From Fasciolopsis buskii (Eukaryota; Platyhelminthes; Trematoda; Plagiorchiida; Fasciolidae): a stretch of 64,000 nucleotides of DNA. Where the stretch lies: the NCBI GenBank assembly GCA_008360955.1, contig LUCM01005575.1, positions 248,001 to 312,000 on the forward strand. The letters are read 5' to 3'. The notes below the pieces were generated by a model. It worked only from the letters and a program-made list of their open reading frames with translations. It searched no databases and was not told the DNA's origin. Below, piece by piece: positions 1 to 12,260 of the stretch (position 1 is its first letter; every line of letters begins with the position of its first letter). A program made the translations under genes and the position numbers.

Positions 1-1289
1 CCGGTTTTCAAAAAAATTCTCATCATTCCCACAAAGGATGGGATCCATAGATCCATAGAAAATTTCTGTTGCAAACGGGTAATTTGGAGGACGGGGGAGG
101 GATCCCGGTGACGTAAGCGGGAAAATCTGAAGCTTCTCGGATCACGTCTTGCGACCATACAGCCGGTCCTCCACTGTGATGAGATGTGAATGGTATTGGC
201 ACGTGATTTCGGCTGTCGTATTTTGTTGAAATAAGGGAAACTTAAAAAGCACCAAGATTGGGAGATATTCAACCATTGGAATCATCTTGACGTGAGAAGA
301 CCCACCAACTGAGCTGGACGCGGAAGAAATATGTTGGGCAACAAGACCGGATATCAAAGAATCCGTTGATGCCAGCTCTACTGTCGTCTGTCATTGTAGC
401 TATAGTCGCAATATCTAAACCCATACATACACAAACACCTTGCTAAGTCGATCGTCCAACCCGCCGTGACAAACACGAGGTGCAACGCCGTTGTGCTCAC
501 TTGCGACTGCCATAATGCATTATCGATCAACGTGGCAAATATAGTCCACGAGCGCACAGCGGTGAGAATGTCGCGCAATGAACGATTTGACTAAATAAGC
601 TCAGTGAAAACGAGTATTTGAAATCTACCGCAGGCATCATTCGGATTGTCAGAGTTCTTCGGGAGTAATATACATAGGTTTTGTTCCAACTAGTTGTTAT
701 TTTGTACCAGTCTGAGTAAACTATGTTCATGGTCATAGGTTACGGTAAGTCTTTGCCTTCGCGCTTTGCCTCTACCTAGTTAGGTTGATGAACCGGAAGG
801 CATACTGATGCAATGTGCCAACTGTATCATTAGGATCTATCCGGTGTCCACCGCACCATAGTCAACCAACTGTAAAACATCGGTCCTCAACCCAGTTGGA
901 GACCAATAAACTGTACAAGGATGAAACAGCTGTGGTGAGTTGAGCGATGATACCACATGGTGAATTATTTCATGAAAATTGTACAATACTCACCCATGAG
1001 ATCTGTAACAGCCCGAGTAGGAACCTTAGAAAATTATTGTTTGTTCTCCAATGTAGCCATGGGAATATTCAGAACTGTTTGCTGCCCAAATTCTCTCGTC
1101 TTGCGAGGAATTAGGATGCAACATTGACATTGTCAGTGGAACTGGGCTGGAGCACAAAAAAGGTATTACGGAGCTCTACTGTATGTGGCTAGCTCTACAC
1201 TTGTTGTGGACATTTTGATATATTGTGGATTATGGTTTACATTTACCATAGCATTTGCTACTGGTTTATCTTCGAGTCCCGAAAGCTTC
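1..1289. other. No supportable gene
   Basis: Short open frames occur on both strands, but none shows a recognisable domain, a run of in-phase splice sites or a repeat match. I see nothing assignable here. Confidence 0.5.
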
Positions 1290-1450
1290 CCTGTCTTTCA
1301 GTGTCTCCAATCATGAAGAATATGATGAGCATACTGTATCTAAGTTCATCGCGCATTTGCTCATTACCACCCGCCACGTCTTCCGTTGACCTCCACGTGG
1401 CGTTTTGAACTTGGATAGGACAAAGCGCACTGTACGACAGATGCTTTCCA
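1290..1450 (-). mobile_element. RTE-like retrotransposon scrap, RT C-terminus (family II)
   Basis: Read on the minus strand, this short stretch gives pieces such as PRGGQRKTW, KCAMNLDTV and LETLKD. They line up in order with the C-terminal tail of the RT fragment at 15374-15840, which has GQQMTW, KCTANLDKVG and LETLKDMAVNR. The nucleotides also match directly around 1331-1440. That tail follows the RT palm and thumb in fluke RTE-like non-LTR elements. The frame is broken, and both the 5' part and the true 3' end are missing. The overlapping plus-strand open frame is antisense and is not a gene. Confidence 0.65.
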
Positions 1451-1671
1451 TAACCTTCCGACTAAATTGTTTGAAGAGATAGACCCAGCGATTGATCGTG
1501 TGACAAACCTCACAGTCACTAACGCCAGCTAGCGCCAGAAAAACTGATATTCAGCAAAAGCGAATTTGCTTGCTAATGGTAATGGACGTTCTTCACAGTC
1601 CTCGAACCTCGCCGTTACACGATTTTAAAGAAAGATGATATTAGCTGGCGGCCATCACGCCGTCAACACGA

Positions 1672-2070
1672 TTGTTCGTTTCGATTTATCAGATGGCCCG
1701 CATACACGACATGACGGCCTCATTTCACGTCATGACTGTATTTCCCAAAACTGAATTGACACGAACATATCACCCGATCCCAATCGCCACTGAATACAAC
1801 GCCGTTAAACGTTCCCGTCACGTGGTCGAAGATCGTTATTCGGCCGTATTCACAGGTCAAAAACCTCTAATGCATGCACTGCATACTGAATCTGACCACT
1901 TCTCTCGCCGAGAAGTCAGACATCCCGACCATCTTTCTCAGTTCAGGATTGACCTTCGTTACATCAAAAATGAGTCGAACTGCATTGCAGATGTGTTACC
2001 ACTTATTCAACTTAATACCGTTACGTCCCCCTTCCCAGACCCTTTTGCCATGGCTGCAGCCCAGATATAG
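1672..2070 (+). mobile_element. Ty3/gypsy pol remnant: RNase H domain
   Basis: A 132-codon open frame whose second half matches the RNase H domain of Ty3/gypsy LTR retrotransposons. In order it has AVKRSRHVVEDR, a block ending in GQKPLMHALHTESDHFS (usual form FTDHKPL..AL....D.yS), REVRHPDHLSQF (usual PRe.RHLdyISqf), and IKNESNCIADVL (usual g..N.vADaLSR). RNase H normally degrades the RNA strand during reverse transcription. The catalytic Asp of FTDHKP is Gly here, so the enzyme would be inactive. The upstream RT and protease are not recognisable. The frame runs on, after shifts, into the linker and integrase next door, so this is one old pol copy. Confidence 0.85.
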
Positions 2071-2740
2071 GATAAGTCTTGCATGGAAGCCAGCTCAATC
2101 GCCGTCGCCCCAATGTCATCAGGTACCAATGGCTAAAAATTCTAATGCGATACTCCTCAACACAGCCACTGGTTTACCACGACTAGTAGTGCCCTCTACT
2201 TACCAGCCTCTCCCGTTTAATAATCCAGGTATCTTAGTTAGTCTGTGGTTGGTTTCGGCACTATGTTTGGCTATTCAGGATTAAGAATGTTTTCGTGTGG
2301 GTTAAACAATGCGTCCACGATCTGAACGGCATACACACATAGCTTTGTCCTCCGATGCTTTCTCTACGTCTGATGCCCGCTATGAGCCCATCGTCCATCG
2401 ATAATGTTGGCTCTTTGATGTCATCATACGGGGTATGCCTGTTTACTAACTTAGACCAACTGATTTACCAGATAATCCGAAGGTATGCTCATCTCTGCTG
2501 TCACGGCCGGATCAGTGGCTCGACATTTCGTAGAACAATAGATAGTTCTGTATTGTTATCCGAATACCACCACAACTCACTGAGGACAACAATTTGAGTC
2601 CAATATGCTGCGCATGAAGCGGGTTCGCAAAACCACTTACTATACGGCCTCGAACAGTTAGGTCGAACGTTTCCATTGCCAACTAAAAGCCGCTCTCAGA
2701 TCTCACGAGAACCCGATTGGTGCGAAACGTTGAAGCCGGT
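2071..2740 (+). mobile_element. Ty3/gypsy pol remnant: linker and integrase
   Basis: Continuation of the pol relic. The linker keeps NTATGLPRLVVPSTY and NNPGI, related to the usual SHPGI zinc-binding segment. VWVKQCV follows, corresponding to the W...C..C block before the integrase core. Across shifting frames one then reads core-like pieces: GYACLLT, VTAGSVARHFVEQ, GQQFESNMLR, TTYYTASNS and VERFHCQLKAALRSH. Known gypsy integrases have GYtYLLTciDRFTRWPEA, VTAeTVA.aFv, DRGrQFES and VERFHRQLKAAL. The catalytic Asp before the QFES block is gone (H-stop-G-Q), and several stops fall in frame. No LTRs, primer-binding site or polypurine tract were recognised. Confidence 0.85.
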
Positions 2741-5700
2741 TTTGCTTGATATTAGTAATTAAATGCAAATATTCCAATGTTTTGCCGCAGAACTTGTGTT
2801 CAGCATGACATCACGACTACCGGAGGATTTTTTGGCGCCAATTCACTTGCTGTAGACATGCTGCTCCCCGATCTATGTGCACGTGGAACCTCTATCCGGT
2901 GCAAACTCGTCCTCAGCCACGACAGGCATCTGTTTCGAACGAAGTCAGCGTGTTTGAAAGTGCTTATCTGGTACACGAGCCACTGAAACAAATTTAAGAA
3001 AGCTCATTTGTGATTTCTTGTCACAACAAGTCCTTTAAGGTTACTCGACTAAGTCGCACCGATACCAATAGGATCGATAGTTTCAAATTCGCACATGGTG
3101 ATGATAGCACACTGGTTAATAACTGAAGATCCGATGTTGACCTTGCACAGTTCACTCGCGACACTTTCTTGTCAAGCTGGAGCGCCTAACCATTTTTTCC
3201 GGGTACGATTTCTAATCGGGACGCCGCCGCGTGTTCAAATCGCAAAGCTACGGCTTTGAACGACGCCATCGCCTCAAGTTGAAGTTAGCAATGTAGTACT
3301 GCACAATCTTCCGTGTTTATATTTACGGCACAAATGATATTCAATTCACTCTAATACGACAAATACATCACATCCGTGGCCCTGTCTGCATCGGTTTTCT
3401 TTCTGCTTGTTTCCAAGGCACTTGACTCATTGGTTTGCCAACTGGTCTCATGAAATTCTCCATCAGCCGTGTCCTGACTGTTTGTGGTGTTTGACGCCTT
3501 AATTGTCGACGTTACAATTTGAGCTCCGTAATTTTCTGGTCGTTTACTTATTTTGGACGTCTGGATGACGAATTCCGTTACCACTTCACTGTCACTGTTA
3601 TGGCTTCTCCTCCTGTAGAACGTCTGAATACACTCGCACGGCACGTGTATATTCGTTCACGCCGAACTGAGTTTCCATTGTGTGACTCCCCTCATACACA
3701 CTTATCAAAAGCCTTTCGAGATAACTAGATGGGATTTCTGTAACGGCGCCAACTGTTCGGATATCATCTTACCTACAATCTAATTTTAACCTCGATGCTC
3801 TGTTCGTTGCGTTTATTCTTTTGGACGCCATACTCTTATAGTTCCACACGCCCCGGTACCCTTTGAGAGTCTTCGCCTTCGAATCGCGCATACCGCTGTG
3901 ATTCTGTTATGGTTTGTTTCCACGTGTATTATCGTATCCGCACACTACTGCATCACATTCCACTCATTTGGTCGTTGCCCCGATCTTTCTCTCTATTCTA
4001 TCGACTGAAGGGGCCTCCCTTAATTGCAGTTTTAAAATGCTACAGAAAACATGCCTGGAGATCGCGCTGTGGAAGTCGTCTATAAGTGCGTCAAACGGGA
4101 ACACTTCCATTTCATTTGAAGCCGACTAAATTCAACTAGTTTCCTTGCAGTGAAGCGTGAAGTTTAATCGAGTTGAACAGCCTATGACGTTTGCGAATTT
4201 TCGGTAAAGGAAGGAGGATAAAATGAAATTCCGACGGTAGCTTCGTTTGCATATACAGTCAAATGTGATCATCATCACTGATACGGTAAAAAAAGCCAAT
4301 CAAATTGGAAAACAATTCAAAATTGCAGGTTTGTGCTTCACCTCAGATTTGAATTAACCAGAAGAACATTCCAAAAGTGAATTACTCTTTTTTGCGACCA
4401 TTCTCAAAGATAAAGAGATTTATCCGTGTGCGTCAGACTGGTCTAAACCACCGATGTTGGGTTTGCAAGCACCCTTCCTGGCCGATGAACTAAACGCACC
4501 TATAGACGCACATGTAGATAGAACGCGTACAGATTCGAGTAAACAGTGGCACCATGGAAGGCTCCCGTTTGCTACTGGTTTTTATGCTGACCCAATGACT
4601 ACTGAAACATTAACAGTGCATCAAGGCAAATTAATTTGAGATTTGACCCGAGTGTTGGGACAGCGACTAGACTGCTACCGCAAAACCGATCAAATACCAG
4701 AAAGCATCACGAGGGAAACTCGCAGAATCTGAGATAATCAAACCTCTGAGGTATTCACACCAATTTGACAAATTTGTGGTGACCTCAAGTGAACGTTTGG
4801 CTTCGCAAAAATTCCTACCAGAATCCTCAGATACATTATTACGTTAGTCTAACTTAGCGACAGAGATTGTCCAATATGATGCTACTGGGTTGTAGTTGTT
4901 TGTTCGATTGCTAGGATGTCACTCGGATTTCGCCTACTGAAATACACTATTCTGATTGTGTTGTTCGCCGGCCGTCGAAAACCCAGCCCCCTGGCTTGTT
5001 CTGGTGTCAGTGCCGCAGCAGATTTAAGGCAACGTGTTCAAAATTCGTCATTGTAATGGCTGCGCCACTTATGTGAATAGCGTTTTCCGAAAGTGATGCA
5101 ATCACTGCCTTGCTGCCCGTCCCTTTAGTCTAGACTAGAATAAAGTCAGCGATCACTATGATGGCTGCGAAACCTTTAAAATGAGAGCCACTTCTCGTTT
5201 CCGAGATAGAAAGCGAGCATTCAAACAAGAAAAAGCGAAACTATACAAAACAGTTTATGAAAACATAAGTGTCATGGAAGGATACTGGTGGCGCGTGAGG
5301 AACCGACAAATTTTTTGTCTCGACAACCGTACGTGGCACAGAAAAAACTAAAGAACTGGGCAGATAGGCGCTAGGAGATAAACAGAGACAGAGAAGAAAA
5401 TGCGTGCTGCCAGCTAGCAGCCAAAGAGAAAAATAGTAACCTAGACCGAATCGAGAACAGAATTTCCCCTCCCAGGATCCAATGTTACTTGCGCTGGAGA
5501 ATCCACGGAAGAATGTGCGCGTCACAAATCGAAGTCAAGTAAGGCCGACTGTTTTTGAACTGTTTGACTAGGATTCACACCATTTTCCTGGGACTGGAAC
5601 AAAAAAGAAAAAAAAACTGGCACGATTCTTCCAAATGGGCAAGAACGAACGAACAGACTACAGCTAGATTACCACTACAAATTTGCCTAAGGTTCCAATT

Positions 5701-8500
5701 AAGAACATCGGGATCCTGACTGAGCTATAAAAACATCACTGCTCATGTTTGAATCACCAGGTCCCTCGAAATCAGCCTCGTTTGAAAAGATAACATCATC
5801 GCACAAAATAGGCCTTGGTCTGAGTGACCACTGGTAAAAAGACGTTCTTCTCCATTTTCGTCTTTCAATGAAATACCGTGATGAAGTTAAAAAATGAAAG
5901 CTTAGGCGATGCAAAATACGTTTTGCAGAACTGCTTACTTCCCAGTGGAGGCCTACGATGAACAGAATCCGTCTTGACGACTTTCATAATCAACCCCCTC
6001 AAAGTGAACAGTGCAGGCCTCTGACCCCCGGATGTAATCGAAGTTGACGAACTGTGATCGGACGCGCTTGACAAGCCTAATTCAGCTTTGTCATTCAACG
6101 TTAGGCATACAGCGAAGAGCGCCTGAAAATGAGATGACCGATCCGAGTGCCACAAAAAACAGCACGAATATTGCTTGCATTCCATTATCTTGGTGGTCTC
6201 GTCATCTGAATTCTGGATGGGCTCAACTCATCTGGCCTAATGCGTTGGTGCCTCGGTTTTGTCGAGAGCTTACATTCTTGGACACGTGAATGGTCCTAAT
6301 GAGCACATGTCAGCCTAGCTCACATTTCTGACCAAGTGGAAACTGAAGTCATCGTTTTTGAGGCCCTACAACCTTAAGTCTTTCAGGTATTTCGGACTGA
6401 ACTGGGCCTAGATAAGCTTGCACATGATGACACAACCCTGACAGAGTTGAAGGCCCGTGTGCTATCGGCAAGCAAAGTCAGTGTCTGTGCATGTTTATGT
6501 AGGGGTAAGAGTTTAGGGCTCTTCATTTTGCTCCCGTTCCAGACCGGTTCGGTTATTATGACGCGCCTCGTAATTTTGCTCTACGTCAATCCATGTTTCA
6601 GGGTCATGGGGGGGGGCTCCCAACACTCCCAGTACTGGGCTCTGGTCCATACGAGGCATGCACCGTCCACTGAGGTCACGAGTAGAGCCTGAGAACAGAC
6701 TCCAAAGCGGACGGCAAGTCGCAAAAACAACTGGACCAAATGGAACAAACCCACGAGTGTACTGTGGCCTGAGTGCAGCTTCAGTGAGGTCAAATACCAA
6801 CACATTAACCCAGTGACGATCGATTTTAGTCGGTGTGTGTGTGCTGACTAGGTGCGGTCGGATGATGGTGGACTAGGATCAGCAGTTCAACCATGCACAC
6901 ACACACCTCCGTAGTCCTTCGGATGTCATAGTTGTGCTTGGATGGTATATGCACCTACAAAGTGAATAGCACAAGCGAGACGAATAAAACATTATGGTCT
7001 GAGCTATGGCCGGTGCACAACTAAACCATTGATCAGTACATGCTTGAGAAATCAAGCGATGACAGGCTGCTCGTCAGTTGCGTATGGGCCGAAGCGGCGA
7101 TGGTAACCCGCTGGTGCGCACTGGCGCATTTGACTGAACCAACATGTGAACCCTCAGGCCAAGCCTAAAGAATAGGTGGGGATCTGTTGTGGTTGTCACA
7201 GCAGTGGCCGTTCCATCAGGAAACTCCGAGCGCAGACTTCGTTTGGACCATAAGTCGGTGAAAACAAATGTGCATCCCCTCGGAAGTCGCTGCGTGAGCA
7301 GGCCTCAATCGATCACATTGAGTGGAGTTGGTCTCGGTGTAAATAAGGTAGTAGTGAAGCCGTCCGTCGTGAGCAGATGCAAGTAGCCGAACAAGGTGGT
7401 TGACTCAAACGTCAACTCGGTGCGCGAACCGTTCGGTGCCTGTTACTGAATCGGTTAGAGAACTGTCCCATTCAGCGAATATCGACGCTAGTTCCGAAAA
7501 TATACAGCGTCGAAGACTTCCGGTCGACCAAAGGGCGTTCGCAACAAAGCTACATCACAGCAGGTATTGGGAAGTATTGGAACTTGCTCAGTGGCAAACA
7601 AGCGTATGTTATTTGATCACATCGACTGTGACACAAGGGCACGAAATAACAATGGTGTACATAAGATAAAAATTGATTTGGAGGAATTTCATAAGTAATG
7701 TGTACTGACCTCGCATTTGATGATCATTCCAGGACCGAACTACGATACGGATTAACTTATGTGCAACAGCGAGCCAGAAAACCGTCACAATGAGACTGCA
7801 TCTTGACGTGGTGTAACGGCTGGTGTGCCTCCATTACCCATCGAGCCACAAGGGATGACTTATCTCTAATCGAAGATCCAATCATGCCCGGAAAGCTAAT
7901 GGGAAGTCTGACAAATCAGCGTACTGGTCCTCTAGGTTAGGGATAGATGCGAGTTGGCAACCCAGCCGGAGAACTAAGTAGGAAAATAATTGATCCAAGT
8001 AGATGAGCTTCCATTCAGCCACTCCTGCTGCCCTGCAGACAGGTTTTCGTTAGAACCAATTGTTTAAGCTGAGGATCCCAACCATTCTCCTGTCTGGTAG
8101 ATAGAATCCCTGGCACTATCCGCCAAAAAACTCGATGAATAGTACAAACTCAATAAATTCCACACTATAACGGTCGTCGCACAGAATAATCAGGCCCGTG
8201 CTACCCACTGCTTCGAACAGAGTAGGCAGTGATAAGTATGCCCTAGCTCCGAGTTTTCGTGCTGGGTTAACGCTTCACTGCCTTTTGGGTGAAACTTTCG
8301 AGTCAAAGGCTCCGGTTATGATTACCAAAGAAAAACTATGATGTGGGCAGCCGCAAAGTATTGACCGCCCGGGTGCTTCCAGCATCCTTTCTACAGGGAA
8401 CCTTTCTGCTTCTTGCTCTTCCGACCACGCAAGATACCATGGAAAATCGCGCCTCGATGAGTCCATTTGATGGCAGGATTAGCAGAAAGGGGAGGAATGG
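2741..8500. other. No supportable gene; unclassified DNA
   Basis: I recognise no protein, RNA or element here. Open frames up to about 107 codons appear on both strands without homology or consistent splice sites. A run of nine G lies at 6608-6616 and short CA tracts near 6896-6908. The stretch 6820-7680 has a repeat-like look (GTG/CAC-rich), but I could not pair it with another copy in this window. Confidence 0.45.
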
Positions 8501-8509
8501 TTTGGACGC

Positions 8510-9075
8510 ATGCTTAAACCTGCGTTCAATTCACCCAGCTGTCTTCAATATCCGCACATTCAACCTAAGCAGAAAAACAAACTGCCCTGGCCAGAACTAT
8601 TGAAGTTGATGTATACAGTCTCAAAAGTGCGCATAAAAGATCCCACTTTAGCAGTCCTTATTAGCAGCACAGGAACAACCTCATTCTCTCATCTCGTTCT
8701 TCACGTGTCCGGTGATCCGGTTTCAAGCGCTCGCGGTCATACTTTGCCATCACTCTGAGCACGCGAGTTGATCGTGCAGTTAGACTCGATTCAAGTCAAC
8801 CAACGACTGAAGCCTCGTTGGTTGTTCGTCACTTCTATGTGTACGTTCACTGATTGCAGCTCTATTAAAACCACAGATGAATTCAATCTCGATCACTTCG
8901 AAGTTTGCGGCCAACGGACATTGTGGTCACTCCAAGGCAAACATGCACCGACGCGGACTTCGCCCAAAAAACAAACAAAGCTGGTTCATTATTCCCTATG
9001 TTGTGATACCAAAAGATTTTACCGCTTCTCGTCTACTGCCTCACCGTCACGGTAACAGCGTGGGCATAACACTGC
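8510..9075 (+). mobile_element. RTE-like retrotransposon fragment, endonuclease N-half
   Basis: Plus-strand pieces match the EEP (APE-like) endonuclease of fluke RTE-like elements. KVRIKDPTLAVLISS corresponds to the usual SETRIQDP segment, with the metal-binding Glu replaced by Lys. LHVSGDPVSSARG corresponds to LRvSGDP.a...G. Then LDSIQVNQRL corresponds to LDWIPVNSRLCAVRL. The upstream part NIRTFNL resembles the N-terminal CNVRTL. The enzyme would nick target DNA for target-primed reverse transcription. Several frameshifts are present and no RT follows in this orientation, so it is a short dead copy. Its neighbour at 9466-12260 is a better preserved relative on the opposite strand. Confidence 0.7.
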
Positions 9076-9440
9076 GTAGAATACTCGACAAAATGAGTAT
9101 TTTTAATGAACAAACCAACTTGTTTTCTTCTATGAATGCAAACTAGGAAAGATGCTAGGGCCCTTCAAAAAGGTTCATGAGATTCTCATATTTTAGCAAG
9201 ATTCCGTTTGTAAATTTTCGAAGAGTTTGCCTTGGAAATCAAGATCACCCATGTTTAACTGGCCTTAATGTAGACTACAAACAAATACAATAAGGGGAAC
9301 CTCCAAATAAATTAATGATATTTGAAAACTAAGGAAAATAAAAAGGGAAATTTTTTTAATGCATCACAATCGGCAATACCTTCCCGTTCCATTTCTAATT
9401 CGCCACGGAGGATGTTATACATGACTTTTATCTGGTCAGA

Positions 9441-9460
9441 ATATATATATATATATATAT
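9441..9460. repeat. (AT)10 microsatellite
   Basis: A perfect AT dinucleotide run, sitting a few bases outside the 3' limit of recognisable homology of the minus-strand element at 9466-12260. Confidence 0.95.
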
Positions 9461-9465
9461 TACCG

Positions 9466-9887
9466 AAGTTTTGAGGTTAAACTCTTTGACGACCGACACA
9501 TACTGTTCAGGTACTCCATTCCTCAACAAATGGCCCTGCAGTCCGGACTACTCGACGGAACCAAAAGCCGCCTTCGTACAGGTAGCTCAGATGAGATGCA
9601 ACGGCTTGCAGGTAACTCCTATGAAGGCATCATGCTCCATTTCCAAAGCTCGTCCAGAATACCAGACCTCCCAATTCCTGTGTGAGCTTCCGTTCGGTTC
9701 ACATCTCGTGCTAAGCCGTGCTCCATTGTTTGTCACAAGCCGAAATGGAGTAGCGTGGGTCAATAAGGCACAGAGATTCAGGGTGTCGTAATATGACGGC
9801 TCAGGCCACAACTCACTAAGCCAGCGGAACGCAAGGCATTCTCGATAAGTAGCTAACGCTTATTGATGTTAATGGGCGGGGCCAATT
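9466..9887 (-). mobile_element. RTE-like element: RT remnant (3' part of the 9.5-12.3 kb copy)
   Basis: On the minus strand one reads VWYSGRALEMEHDAF, then CTKAAFGSVE, GLQGHLLRNGVPEQYVSVVKEF. The second block matches the RT motif A region of copy B at 29.9-30.1 kb (FDSVDRPALWHCSLRIGVPKK) and the family form FkaAFDSVDR.ALWh.LLR.GVPekyvs. The catalytic FDS motif reads FGS. The segment is much shorter than a full RT palm: most of the RT between the EN and motif A, and everything after motif A, is missing. It lies directly downstream of the EN domain at 10079-10798 on the same strand. Confidence 0.75.
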
Positions 9888-10798
9888 CTAGGCTTTCACT
9901 TTGCGCGTCATGGAAGATTGACAGGCGAGTGGAGCCAGCTTCACGCGATTTAACCGCCGCTGCAGCGTGCGTTTAGTGCCCATTAAAACACACGGACAGC
10001 TAGGTGAGGACCGGACCAACAAGTGGTAAGGGTTGAGGGGAGTGCCCGGTACAGCCGTCAATCTCGCGAACAACCTCGTTATTGGTAGTTCATCGTGATG
10101 TCCTCGATCTGGCTCCATCGCTGACTCGAAACGGACTGACGCCAAACGGTGTGCCGGGGACTGGAGTGCCTGAAGTGGTTGGCCCAGTGGTCCCAACACT
10201 GGGCCAACAACCGTCCCTCGTTGTTCAAACGACAAAAACTGAAACTAAAAGAGCCCATTAAATGCACTTCTTTCAAGGATAGCCCACCTACTCTAGCATT
10301 CCTGCCTCCTGCCAAAAACAGGATACCATATCGCGTAGCTGTGCATAAGAGACCGGGCATTTTGTGGAAGTGCCCTTGATTCCATCTGAAATGCAATCGG
10401 CAGGAACGTACGCTGACGACAAGCAAACTGCGTTTATAGAAGTAACGGCTGTGTGGTCTGCACGAAATTCCAAATCTCACTGAGCGTAGCCAGCTGCTTA
10501 CTAGGATACAGTCAAATAGTGCAACCTCAACACTCTCAATGAGTGCCACATAAACGCTGGTAAGATCAGCATTCGCAGCCTCAGGGTCCCAGAAAGGTAC
10601 AGATGAGGCTTTACCGAAGGACTGAATGGGTATGTAAGTTGAATGATAGATCTGGAGTCTTGAATGTATCTCTTGGATACAACACAATTCGATGGCTAGG
10701 GTCTCCAATGTACGACCTAAACACCCTTGTCGTCCTATCAGCATTTGCACATTGCATGTGGCTAGTTTGAAGGGGGAATTGAGGACGAAAAACAGCAT
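9888..10798 (-). mobile_element. RTE-like element: endonuclease domain (239-codon open frame plus tail)
   Basis: The longest open frame of the window (10079-10798) reads as an EEP/APE-type endonuclease of a non-LTR retrotransposon. From the N-terminus: FKLATCNVQMLIGRQGCL (family FkLATcNVRTLmq.gqq), TLETLAIELCCIQEIHS (family TLEtLaIDVCCvSETRIQ), a WDPEAA block (family SGDPEAA), LVSSWLRSVRF, LAGGRNARVGGLS (family LAGDmNAqVGrLS), and near the end RWSQIEDITMNY (family PWtQIDHIAisYR). The Asp of GDxNA is Gly and the DH pair is ED, so catalysis should be lost. A degraded continuation down to about 9888 corresponds to the EN-RT linker. This is a former element protein, not a host gene. Confidence 0.9.
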
Positions 10799-12260
10799 CA
10801 GCCGGTGGAAGCCGGTTCAATGAAATGTAGATGCTAGCTGAGGCAAGACATGAAACAACAGAGACACGACTTCTGGCGGCACTACCATTAGTACGATCGA
10901 CTGCAGTTTCCGATGAATGTGAGAACACTGGGTGGGAAGTGGAGCAAAACGAGTCAATACAGAAACAAACAGTTGTGCATGGTGGAAGATCGCTTCTGGC
11001 TGCGAGTGAAAAGTGGGAAAACATTTATTGTGAGATCAAAAATGTGCATGGTTGTTTGCGTTGTGGGCTATTGTATTACCCGGCCCCCCGGTCCACGGCA
11101 GGCACCTCTAGCCTTTGCGCAACCTAATACCATATGCAAGGCGGGATAATCGTTCCAAACGAGCTGATTGCCGGTTGAGCAATTAGTGTACCCCTTGTGG
11201 AAAAACTTTTCAGGTCAGCGGAATACGAGAGACAAAGACCTTTTTAAGTGGTGGGCCATATTCGCCACTCCATAATGCTACCAGTAAACTTTTGGGGTAT
11301 TTTTGTGGAGAATGCTTGCGGGGATAAAAATCAATATGCCGTCGATGCTGCCACTACTTATCCGTGGCCACTTGTTCAGTGAGCGTGGACATTATTCACG
11401 GGTAATCACCTAAATTTTGGTCGTCCTCTTACCTACCTCTAAATGTCTCAGTACGGTTAATACTGGGTATCGGTGTTAAGTGTCTGAGGATCCAAGTCGA
11501 CTACTCGCCCTGAACGCCTCTTAAAATGCTCCCAAATGACCGGCGTCTCAAATAACCTCTGCCGAGAAAGTCATAAACACTGTCTTCTTGTAGTGGAGGC
11601 GTTCCCACAAAAGTGCTAGGACAAAGGCGAATGACTAGGACTCTCCACCGGGTCTGGTCTCCGGTAATCAGTCCAGGAGATTTGACGAAACCCTGATTCC
11701 AAACCAATCATGAGCGACGTACGAAGCATACGGCTGATGCTCACGGGCATCTGTGGAACGGGGGCGTATTGAGTGTCTAGCCCCGACGGAAGGGCGTATG
11801 AATCTAGCAATCCGTCACGGGTCCCTAGCGGTAACGTAACTCTCAAATTGTCTTACTGCATTTTGGGTTTAATCATTTGACCAAAGACTTCGGGTAGCGT
11901 ACCCTAAGTCAACCCTTGATTTTGGTTTGGGCAACCGGGCAGTATCCAGTCCACAGAAGCCTCATGGATCGTGTTGGAAAGCCGATGAGGTGGAGGATCG
12001 GGAGGCCAAAATGTGGTGAACTATACGTTTCCTTTTCTTCCATCCTTCTCGCTAACTGTTTTCGTCCTTCACTATGACTCCGAGTGTAAGTGGTCTGTAC
12101 TCAAGTTTGTACAAATACATATACTCTTTTATCTGCAGCCCAGAGACGCGCTGTGGCATATAGCTCTACCCTGAGTCCCCGATGGGAAGCGTCTACACGT
12201 GTCGGATACATCTAGCACAATTTCTCCTTAAAAAGAAACAAGTTCGATTCGTTTTTGCAT
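10799..12260 (-). mobile_element. RTE-like element: 5' leader with an extra ~0.7 kb block
   Basis: Upstream of the EN, 10800-11030 matches the same part of the copy at 16560-16950. Further upstream, 11060-11420 resembles 35930-36290, sharing pieces such as ATCCGTGGCCACTTGTTCAG versus ATCCACGGCCCCTTATTCAG. Then 12120-12230 resembles 36310-36400, both carrying GTGGCAYATAGCTCT. In the 36 kb copy the two leader blocks are almost contiguous. Here they are separated by about 0.7 kb (11420-12120) that I cannot classify: either a later insertion or leader deleted elsewhere. No promoter could be placed. Confidence 0.6.

Noticed and set aside
1223..1408. 61-codon plus-strand open frame as a gene
   Set aside because: It lies antisense to the RT C-terminal match at 1290-1450.
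6513..6805. Overlapping minus-strand frames of 96 and 74 codons
   Set aside because: Two competing frames, no domain, no splice context; likely chance.
7040..7110. A third hammerhead core (CTGACGAGCAGC on the minus strand)
   Set aside because: No GAAA and cleavage site follow at the right distance.
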